Source of the DNA: Thermodesulfovibrio aggregans
GTDB lineage: Bacteria; Nitrospirota; Thermodesulfovibrionia; Thermodesulfovibrionales; Thermodesulfovibrionaceae
Reading direction: 5' to 3'
Length of the DNA: 51,594 nt
Assembly: GCF_001514535.1 (NCBI RefSeq)
Contig: NZ_BCNO01000001.1
Location: 579,715 to 631,308, forward strand
Shown piece by piece: positions 44,124-51,594 of the stretch (position 1 is the first letter of the stretch; each line of letters begins with the position of its first letter). Both the position numbers and the translations under genes were made by a program. The notes beneath the pieces were generated by a model, which worked only from the letters and a program-made list of their open reading frames with translations, did not search any database and was not told the origin of the DNA.

Positions 44124-45706
44124 GGCTTATGAAGAAGTGCCTTTGCTGCTTCTGAGAGTTGTCCGCCTGAATTTGCAACTTTTTCAAGATATGTTTTGTC
44201 AGGAGCAAGCTTTCCATACTGATAATATGCCCACATCAGAGAATTGCTGTCCTTTATTCCAGTGTCTATTGCTCTTTTGTAGTACTTAACTGCTTCTTTT
44301 ATTTTTTTTGAAAGATAAAAGTAGTCAGCTGCTTTAAGGGACGCCTCTGCATTACCAAGTTTAGATGCTTCAAGCCAGTAGTGAATGGCTTTTTTGCTAT
44401 CTCCATTTGAGTATTCAAGATCTCCAAGAAGGGTTAAAATTTCAGGGTCTTTTATTGATTTTGAAATTTTTCTTAGTAAAGTGAGTGCAGTTTGCCTGTC
44501 TCCTTCCCTGTCAAGTATCTGTGCATAAAGGGCAGTTGCTTCAGGATTTTTATCTTTAACAGACTCTAAAATTTTCTTCGCCTCTTTGAGATTACCCTCT
44601 TTTATCAAAATTTTTGAGTAAGGAATGATTGCTTCTGCCTTTCTTGGTCCTGTCTGAATTTTTCTCAGCAGATTTTTAGCTTCCCTGTATTTTCCCTGAG
44701 AAATGAGAAATTGAGCTGCCTGAGAAAGTAAAGCTGAATCTGCAGATAAAAAAGGATAGATTTTAACGATATAATCTGAAGCTTTTTGAGGATTGTCGTG
44801 CATAACAGTTTTTAAAAAATCCTCAATTTTTTCGTTTTTAAGCTTTCTATCTCTAAATACGAAAAGCATTTTTAATGCCTCATCATAGTCTTTAATGTTC
44901 ATGTATATCGAATAAATCTTCAACTTAACATCATCATTAGGTATATAAAAATAAATCTCTTTTCCTATTTTCAGTGCTTCTTGAGTTTTCCCCTGCTCAA
45001 GATAAATGTCAAATAGCATTCTTTTCGCTTTAACAGTATCATAGAGTTTTTTTGATTTTTCAATGTATTTTTTCAAAACATTTTCTGCCTCTGAAAATTT
45101 CTTTGCTTTTATTAAAATGTCAGCCCTATCAAGTTCATAAATAGTTTGTTTCAGTTTCACATTTTTATTGAACTCCTTTAGAGCTTCTTCTGTTTTGCCT
45201 ATGGCAGCAAGGTATTTTATCCTCAAAAGTGCTGTTTCTGGCTCATTGAAATCTTTTTTATCAAGTTTTTGAAGGACTGCCTCTACTGTTTTCAAATCAC
45301 CTTTGTAAAAAGCCACCCAGCCTTTGCCAATCAATGCCTGTTTTTCAAAAGGTTGTTGAACTTTCTCAAGATATTGCTCTGCTTCTTTTAGTTTTCCTAA
45401 CTTTAAATAGGTTAATCCCATATAGAGATTTGCTTCATTCAAAGTTGGAGAATCTTTAAAATCTCTCAAAAGTCGCTTTAGAGGAATTGTTACCTCATAG
45501 TAATTTCCTAAAAAGTATTCTGCCTTTGCAAGCCCCAAAAGAGCTCTGTCTGCAAGTTTGGGGTCTTCAATGAATTTCTTAAAAAACTCCTTTGCCTGCA
45601 AGTAGTTTTCAGTTTTTAAAAAATCTTCACCTCTTTTAAGAGGATCTTCTGCATAGGCAAAAGCAGAAATAAAAAAAATGAGAATGATGCTAATCAAAGT
45701 TTTCAT
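44120..45706 (-). CDS. Exported TPR-repeat protein in the flagellar regulatory operon
   Basis: It has 528 residues: an N-terminal signal peptide (residues 1-19, ending AYA before EDPLKRGEDF), then TPR-like helical repeats throughout (such as LNEANLYMGLTYLKLGKLKEAEQYLEK) and Sel1-like repeats near the end (LGNAEASLKAADYFYLSKKIKEAVKYYKRAID). Predicted periplasmic scaffold. It sits inside an operon of three regulators, overlapping the sigma-54 activator by 17 nt and the kinase by 4 nt, which suggests a link to flagellar assembly or checkpointing. No specific family is recognised. Confidence 0.78.
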   Translation of the reverse strand: MKTLISIILIFFISAFAYAEDPLKRGEDFLKTENYLQAKEFFKKFIEDPKLADRALLGLAKAEYFLGNYYEVTIPLKRLLRDFKDSPTLNEANLYMGLTYLKLGKLKEAEQYLEKVQQPFEKQALIGKGWVAFYKGDLKTVEAVLQKLDKKDFNEPETALLRIKYLAAIGKTEEALKEFNKNVKLKQTIYELDRADILIKAKKFSEAENVLKKYIEKSKKLYDTVKAKRMLFDIYLEQGKTQEALKIGKEIYFYIPNDDVKLKIYSIYMNIKDYDEALKMLFVFRDRKLKNEKIEDFLKTVMHDNPQKASDYIVKIYPFLSADSALLSQAAQFLISQGKYREAKNLLRKIQTGPRKAEAIIPYSKILIKEGNLKEAKKILESVKDKNPEATALYAQILDREGDRQTALTLLRKISKSIKDPEILTLLGDLEYSNGDSKKAIHYWLEASKLGNAEASLKAADYFYLSKKIKEAVKYYKRAIDTGIKDSNSLMWAYYQYGKLAPDKTYLEKVANSGGQLSEAAKALLHKP

Positions 45707-46676
45707 TGTCTTTTATTCCAAGTCTTTTCATCTTTTCAATGAGTGTTGTCCTATTAATATTCAGATACTTTGCTGCTCTGCTTTTAACCCATCCATTTAA
45801 GTTTAGTGCGTGTAGAATTAATTTTTTCTCGTAATCCCTTAAAACTTCGTTAAGATCTATTCCAGAACTAAAGGGGTTTAAGTCGTCGGAGACTGCCTTT
45901 GGAAGTAAATTCTCGCCAAATCTTATTCTTTCAGGAATGTCTTCGACGCTTACTGTTCCACCATCATTTAAAACATAAAGTCTTTCAATTAAATTTTCAA
46001 GTTCTCTAACATTTCCAGGCCAGTGATAGTTTAAGAAAATCTCCATCACCTGTGAGTTAATTTTGAGTGAATAACCAAATTTTTTTGAAAATTTATCAAT
46101 AAAATAGTCACAGAGAAGTGGAATATCTTCTTTTCTTTCCCTTAAAGGAGGAATTACCACAGGAACAACATTCAGTCTCCAGAAAAGGTCTTCTCTGAAC
46201 CTTCCTTCTTTTACTTCATTTTCTAAATTTTTGTTTGTGGCTGCTATGATTCGGACATCAACCTGTATAGATTTCGTTCCTCCTATTCTTTCAAAGCTTC
46301 TGTCCTGAATTACTCTCAATATCTTTACCTGAAGATGAAGTGGCATATCACCTATCTCGTCAAGAAAGATTGTGCCTTCATTGGCAAGTTCAAATCTTCC
46401 CTGACGGGTAGTGGAAGCTCCTGTGAAAGCTCCTTTTTCGTATCCAAAAAGTTCTGCTTCAAGAAGTTCTGAAGGTATGGCAGCACAGTTTACAGGAATA
46501 AAAGGTTTTTCACCTCTTTGACTTTTCTGATGAATCATCTTCGCAACAAGCTCTTTACCTGTTCCAGACTCTCCCATTATTAAAACAGTGCTATCTGTTT
46601 TTGAGAGTTTATCAATGAGTGTTAGAACTCTCTGAATTTGAATAGACTGCCCAACAATAACAACTTTATCATTCAT
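45690..46676 (-). CDS. Sigma-54 activator without receiver domain (FlrA/FleQ-like)
   Basis: It has 328 residues. An AAA+ domain almost from the start (Walker A GESGTGKE about 34-41, GAFTGA about 84-89, Walker B TIFLDEIGDMP) and a C-terminal Fis-type helix-turn-helix (VKSRAAKYLNINRTTLIEKMKRLGI). There is no receiver or FleQ domain, so control is likely by expression level, as for PspF-type activators. Heads the regulatory operon; a TTGAAA-N17-TCATAT promoter ends 7 nt before the ATG and no Shine-Dalgarno is seen. Confidence 0.9.
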   Translation of the reverse strand: MNDKVVIVGQSIQIQRVLTLIDKLSKTDSTVLIMGESGTGKELVAKMIHQKSQRGEKPFIPVNCAAIPSELLEAELFGYEKGAFTGASTTRQGRFELANEGTIFLDEIGDMPLHLQVKILRVIQDRSFERIGGTKSIQVDVRIIAATNKNLENEVKEGRFREDLFWRLNVVPVVIPPLRERKEDIPLLCDYFIDKFSKKFGYSLKINSQVMEIFLNYHWPGNVRELENLIERLYVLNDGGTVSVEDIPERIRFGENLLPKAVSDDLNPFSSGIDLNEVLRDYEKKLILHALNLNGWVKSRAAKYLNINRTTLIEKMKRLGIKDNENFD

Positions 46677-46750
46677 GTCATAAATATGACATATAGAAAA
46701 CTAATTTTTCAATAAGAATTTTCAAATGATTTAATCTTCTGAGTAACTTT

Positions 46751-47281
46751 TTATCTTGTTTCGTAATGATTTATTTTGCTGATAAGATATTGAAGTTTTT
46801 TTCTAAAAAAAAGAGTCTCCGGATCCTTTGGATATTTAATGAGATTAGCTCTCTTAAGAATTTCATCTTTTGAAATTTTGTATTTTTCTACAATTTTTAT
46901 AATATCACTGAAATCTTCTTCTGTTCCTCTGAGAAGTTTGCTGAAGATAAAATCTAAAGGGTCAAGAATTTTCAATCTTAAATTTTCTGTTTCATATACT
47001 GTTTTAGCTCTTTTTCTATAACCTTCTGGCAAAGGTATTATCCCCCATCCACTTATATTTTCACTCAAATTAAAGCTTAGTTTCTCATTTTTTAAAAAAT
47101 CTATCAGCTCAAAGTATATTTCTTCACTGCATTGGATTTCTCCATCAATATCTGTTGTATATCTGGAACTTCCGTAAAACTCCATTGCAAGTCCTCCAAT
47201 CAGAATTATTTCAGCAAAAGCTCCTTTGCTCTTTAGAAAATTTTCTATCTTTTCTATGTAAAACTTAGCATAGCCCTTCAT
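46751..47281 (-). CDS. Nucleotidyltransferase-fold protein (AbiEii/DUF6036-like)
   Basis: It has 176 residues. The polymerase-beta-type nucleotidyltransferase motif is visible at about 27-49: ILIGGLAMEFYGSSRYTTDIDGEI (Gly-Gly, then TxDID metal site), with DPLDFIFSKLLRG later. Related proteins act as AbiEii-type toxins, MNT antitoxins or housekeeping transferases. It overlaps an upstream small helical gene by 17 nt; the two-gene layout is like a toxin-antitoxin or abortive-infection cassette. Whether it is toxic is unknown. Confidence 0.72.
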   Translation of the reverse strand: MKGYAKFYIEKIENFLKSKGAFAEIILIGGLAMEFYGSSRYTTDIDGEIQCSEEIYFELIDFLKNEKLSFNLSENISGWGIIPLPEGYRKRAKTVYETENLRLKILDPLDFIFSKLLRGTEEDFSDIIKIVEKYKISKDEILKRANLIKYPKDPETLFFRKKLQYLISKINHYETR

Positions 47282-47615
47282 GAATTAAACCTTTGATAAA
47301 GTTTCTTCTATTTTGCATGTAATTTTTGAGCTTTACTCTATAGTAAGATATGATACCTTTTTTATGTAATTGTTCCAGTGGAATATTTGTCGGAAAAATC
47401 CAATTAAAGGCAAGATACCAGCTAAGAGCATCCTCAAATGCTTTTTTAATCTTTGCGTTTTCAACATAAGGGAACAAAACATTTACAATATCTGGATTAA
47501 CTATTATCTCTATCCAGAGATGATTTAAAAGTCTTTCATCACAAATAAGTTCCTCAATACTCTCTATATGTTTCTTTGATATAGATTGGAGATATTTAAA
47601 ATTAATTGCGTTCAT
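47265..47615 (-). CDS. Small helical partner of the nucleotidyltransferase
   Basis: It has 116 residues, mostly helical, with no recognised family and no HEPN Rx4-6H motif. TAAAAT lies 5 nt before the ATG with no Shine-Dalgarno (probable leaderless start), divergent from tgt. Overlaps the nucleotidyltransferase gene by 17 nt, so the two products are made together and are likely partners. Confidence 0.6.
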   Translation of the reverse strand: MNAINFKYLQSISKKHIESIEELICDERLLNHLWIEIIVNPDIVNVLFPYVENAKIKKAFEDALSWYLAFNWIFPTNIPLEQLHKKGIISYYRVKLKNYMQNRRNFIKGLIHEGLC

Positions 47616-47676
47616 GGTTTATTTTAGCTGCTTTTTATAGAGTTTTTCAAAAATGTTATTATTCTCTTCAAACTGT

Positions 47677-47682
47677 TAAAAT
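47677..47682 (+). promoter_or_regulatory. -10 box of tgt
   Basis: TAAAAT 6 nt before the tgt ATG, no Shine-Dalgarno, weak -35. Divergent to the TAAAAT (47626-47621) of the partner gene on the other strand. Confidence 0.5.
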
Positions 47683-47688
47683 ATTTAA

Positions 47689-49648
<1,960 letters not shown>

Positions 49649-49653
49649 AAATT

Positions 49654-49666
49654 ATTATGCTATAAT
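49654..49666. promoter_or_regulatory. Back-to-back -10 boxes of the radical SAM gene and ubiE
   Basis: Plus strand: extended TGCTATAAT (49658-49666) 5 nt before the ubiE ATG. Minus strand: CATAAT (49659-49654) 5 nt before the radical SAM ATG. The two boxes share this 13-bp segment, so the -35 regions lie within the opposite genes. Confidence 0.6.
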
Positions 49667-49671
49667 TTCTG

Positions 49672-50388
49672 ATGTATATGAAAGAGGAGAAAACAATAAA
49701 AACAATGTTCGACAGAATTGTCCTTAGATATGACCTCCTAAATCACCTTCTTTCATTTGGGCAGGATATTATCTGGAGAAAAAAGATGGCAGAAGAGGCA
49801 GTAAACAATTTTAATTCAAGGTTCAAAGTTCAAGGTTCAAAGATTGTTTTGGATCTTGCAACAGGCACAGCAGACTCTGCCATAGCAATTTTAAAAAAAA
49901 GAGTTAAAGTTGTAGGTGTTGATATAAGTTATGAGATGTTGAAGGCTGGAAATAAAAAGATAAAAAATAAGTTCGAAAACTGCCTTTTTTATCCTATCGT
50001 TGCTTCTGGTTATCAACTGCCTTTTAAGAATAACAGTTTTGATGCAGTTACTTGTGCTTTTGGAATAAGAAATATGCATGAAACAAAGCTTGCTCTGGCT
50101 GAGATTTACAGAATACTTAAAAACGGAGGAAGAATTGTTATTCTTGAATTTTCCCTGCCTGAAAATATATTTCGTAAACCCTATCTGTTTTATCTGAAGA
50201 AAATAATTCCAGCTATAGCATCCCTTTTTTCTGTACGTTCTGCCTATGAATATCTTGGCTCTTCAATTGAGAGATTTTATAAACCTCGGGATTTTGTAAG
50301 ATTACTCGAAGACTCTGGATTTAAAAATCCTAAAGCCATTCCCTTAAGCTATGGGTGTGTGTATATTTATATTGGGGAAAAGTTTTAA
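49672..50388 (+). CDS. ubiE: Demethylmenaquinone/ubiquinone methyltransferase
   Basis: C-methyltransferase of quinone synthesis (menG/ubiE); menaquinone is the likelier quinone here. It has 238 residues. Motifs: MFDRIVLRYDLLNHLLSFGQDIIWR, SAM-binding VLDLATGTADSAIAI (about 59-73), GVDISYEMLKAG, FGIRNMHE and YEYLGSSIERFY. Residues 48-57 (NSRFKVQGSK), just before the SAM motif, are encoded by a TTGAANN heptad repeat (49813-49842) found elsewhere between genes, so the repeat appears to have inserted in frame into a surface linker. Leaderless promoter. Overlaps the PAS gene by 4 nt, convergent. Confidence 0.93.
   Translation: MYMKEEKTIKTMFDRIVLRYDLLNHLLSFGQDIIWRKKMAEEAVNNFNSRFKVQGSKIVLDLATGTADSAIAILKKRVKVVGVDISYEMLKAGNKKIKNKFENCLFYPIVASGYQLPFKNNSFDAVTCAFGIRNMHETKLALAEIYRILKNGGRIVILEFSLPENIFRKPYLFYLKKIIPAIASLFSVRSAYEYLGSSIERFYKPRDFVRLLEDSGFKNPKAIPLSYGCVYIYIGEKF
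49813..49842 (-). repeat. In-frame TTGAANN heptad repeat inside ubiE
   Basis: On the minus strand: TTGAACC TTGAACT TTGAACC TTGAATT. Same units as the intergenic repeat at 31005-31091, here translated on the plus strand as part of the methyltransferase. Confidence 0.8.
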
Positions 50389-50982
50389 ATAATATCTTTA
50401 GTTTTTCTTGTCTCTTCTATTTCCTTTTTCATTTTTTCATAACAGTCAGGGCAGATGCTGTGAGAGAAATCTGCTTCTGTATGTTCTTTTAAATAAGTTT
50501 CAAGCTTTATCCAGTACCCTTCATCATTTCTTATTTTCTTGCACCATGCGCAAATTGGAATTAAGCCTTTCAATGTTTTTACGTTTTCCAGGGCTTTTTG
50601 AAGTTCTTTAATGAGTTTTTCCCTATTTTCGTCATAAACCTTTTTATCTGTTATGTCCTCTCCTGCACTAACTGTAGCAACTATATTGCCCTTTGCATCT
50701 CTTAAAACAGTATTATGCCAGACAAAAATTCGTTCGGAGCCATCTTTTCTTAAAACTTTATTTTCAAAGTAACCAGCAATTTCAGTCTCTCCCGAGATTA
50801 CACTCTCAAAAACTATTTTAACGCCTTCCCTTTCCTTTTCAGGGATTACAGTCTCAAACCAATTTTTCCCTAACAATTCTTCCTTTGTATAGCCTAATTT
50901 TTCTGCACCTTTTTGGTTAATTAGAATAATATTTCCATTTTTATCCAAAACAACGAAAACGAGTTCAAGAACTTCTATATAT
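50385..50982 (-). pseudogene. PAS-domain protein cut by an IS insertion
   Basis: The remaining 3' part encodes a PAS/PAC domain (IEVLELVFVVLDKNGNIILI, then NQKGAEKLGYTKEELLG to VSAGEDITDKK) and a C-terminal Cys-rich module, CAWCKKIRNDEGYWIKLE...SHSICPDCY, often seen after PAS or receiver domains. The PAS reading frame stays open past the nearest possible start (TTG 50948) right up to the IS end at about 50983, and then hits a stop inside the IS (51000-51002). So the gene lost its 5' part to the insertion; any expression would need an IS-derived start. The full protein was probably a multi-PAS sensor. Confidence 0.8.
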
Positions 50983-51011
50983 GGGTAGTGTAAAATTTTT
51001 TATGTGTAAAA

Positions 51012-51087
51012 TTGACAGAGCAATAAAAGAGGGTGTATCCTCCATTAATTTAACCAAAAATCAAACAAAGAAAGGAGGAATACACCC
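51012..51087 (+). promoter_or_regulatory. Transposase promoter and Shine-Dalgarno-hiding hairpin
   Basis: TTGACA (51012-51017), 18-nt spacer, TATCCT (51036-51041). GGGTGTATCCTCC (51031-51043) pairs with GGAGGAATACACCC (51074-51087), which contains the transposase Shine-Dalgarno. A transcript begun at this promoter would start about 51048 and lack the first arm; read-through RNA from outside would form the hairpin and block translation. Confidence 0.6.
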
Positions 51088-51594
51088 ATGAAAGAAAAAC
51101 CTTTAACTAATTTAAGATTACCAGATTTATGGAAAGAATTCAACAGTAATTTTAATGAATCCTTCTGGGAAGAATTTGAACAAAAAATGAAGTTAATGAA
51201 GAAAAAGTTTATTGAATTAGCATTACAAGAGGAGATAACAGCACTTACAGGGGCTCAAAAATATGAAAGAACCCCAGAGAGAGTTTACCGTAGGAATGGA
51301 TACTGGAAGAGATACATAAGAAGGCAAAGCCAGATAGATGAGATACTAAAGCAGATATTTATTTATGGAGCATCAACACGACTTACAGCTAAAGCCTTAA
51401 AACCACTTATTGGAGAAGTATCAGCTCAAACAATATCAAACATAGCAAAAAGTCTTGATGAGGATGTAAAGAAATTTCATCGGAGAGAAATTACTGAAAA
51501 GTATATGTATCTATTTTTAGATGCCATAGTTCTTAAGATTAAGACAGGTATAGGTTCTAAGAGCAGGGCTGTTTTAGCGGCATATGGAGTAACA
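51088..51594 (+). CDS. IS256-family transposase, N-terminal part
   Basis: It has 169 residues from ATG 51088 (AAAGGAGG Shine-Dalgarno, 9 nt upstream) to the window edge, without a stop. The N-terminal FWEEFEQKMKLMKKKFIELALQEEITALTGAQKYER and YRRNGYWKRYIRRQ segments and the later YMYLFLDAIVLKIKTG (which includes the first catalytic aspartate, DAI) are typical of IS256/mutator transposases. Intact as far as visible. Confidence 0.9.
   Translation, partial: MKEKPLTNLRLPDLWKEFNSNFNESFWEEFEQKMKLMKKKFIELALQEEITALTGAQKYERTPERVYRRNGYWKRYIRRQSQIDEILKQIFIYGASTRLTAKALKPLIGEVSAQTISNIAKSLDEDVKKFHRREITEKYMYLFLDAIVLKIKTGIGSKSRAVLAAYGVT

Larger units (their letters stand above)
50983..51594 (+). mobile_element. 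IS256-family insertion sequence, left part
   Basis: Begins at about 50983 with GGGTAGTGTAAAATTTTTTA and runs off the window. The first 30 nt are an imperfect inverted match to the IS end at 385. It inserted within a PAS-protein gene. Same family as the element at the left end of the window, possibly the same IS type. Confidence 0.85.

Noticed and set aside
47265-47615. HEPN toxin partner of the nucleotidyltransferase
   Set aside because: No Rx4-6H motif is present, so the HEPN/MNT label is not justified.

Overview
The window is about 51.6 kb of AT-rich bacterial chromosome from a Gram-negative, flagellated, probably thermophilic organism. Gram-negative traits are the Tol system, LapA/LapB, SecDF/YajC and the flagellar basal body. 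The protein styles, the low GC and the RNA-ligase-partner PIN protein recall the Nitrospirota (Thermodesulfovibrio-like); this is inference, because no search was run. Both ends of the window lie inside IS256-family transposase genes, so the window may be a contig bounded by repeated IS copies.

Layout. 1-385: end of an IS256-type element. 399-1569: a PAS-GGDEF diguanylate cyclase and a stub of a TrmO/TsaA-like gene. 1659-7442: one operon holding tolQ, tolR, a TolA/TonB-like gene, tolB, a NamZ-type (DUF1343) exo-muramidase gene and a fused MurU-AmgK-like gene; it links outer-membrane constriction to salvage of MurNAc from the cell wall. 7526-9140: rpe and a flavin oxidoreductase on the minus strand. 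9458-19123: a 9.7-kb element integrated in tRNA-Ala(GGC). It has a tyrosine integrase, XRE and excisionase-like regulators, an AbrB-like protein, an 824-residue prim-pol/zinc/helicase replication protein, a roughly 350-bp iteron-like region and three envelope cargo genes. It has no visible conjugation or capsid genes, so it looks like an integrating plasmid or phage satellite. 19260-32320: housekeeping genes (LapA-LapB fusion, PIN protein, accA, dnaE, yajC-secD-secF, recJ, panB, tyrS). 32496-46676: a minus-strand flagellar cluster (flgB flgC fliE fliF fliG fliH fliI fliJ, a motE-like gene, fliK flgD flgE) headed by a four-gene regulatory operon (sigma-54 activator, TPR lipo/periplasmic-type protein, histidine kinase, NtrC-type regulator), with two sigma-54 promoters. 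46751-51594: a nucleotidyltransferase gene pair, tgt, an SPL-like radical SAM gene, ubiE/menG, and a PAS gene cut by the right-hand IS copy.

Regulatory style. At least ten transcription units start with a -10 box only 5-8 nt before the start codon and no Shine-Dalgarno sequence, which points to leaderless mRNAs. Genes inside operons instead have good Shine-Dalgarno sequences or stop/start overlaps. Several start codons were moved on this basis (dnaE to 25530, rpe to TTG 8182, fliH to TTG 38191, fliK to 35251).

The most unusual items are the integrated replicating element with its iteron-like region and repeated integrase-arm-like sites, the tol-namZ-murU/amgK operon, the widespread leaderless promoters, and a heptad repeat (TTGAANN) found both between panB and tyrS and inside the ubiE reading frame.
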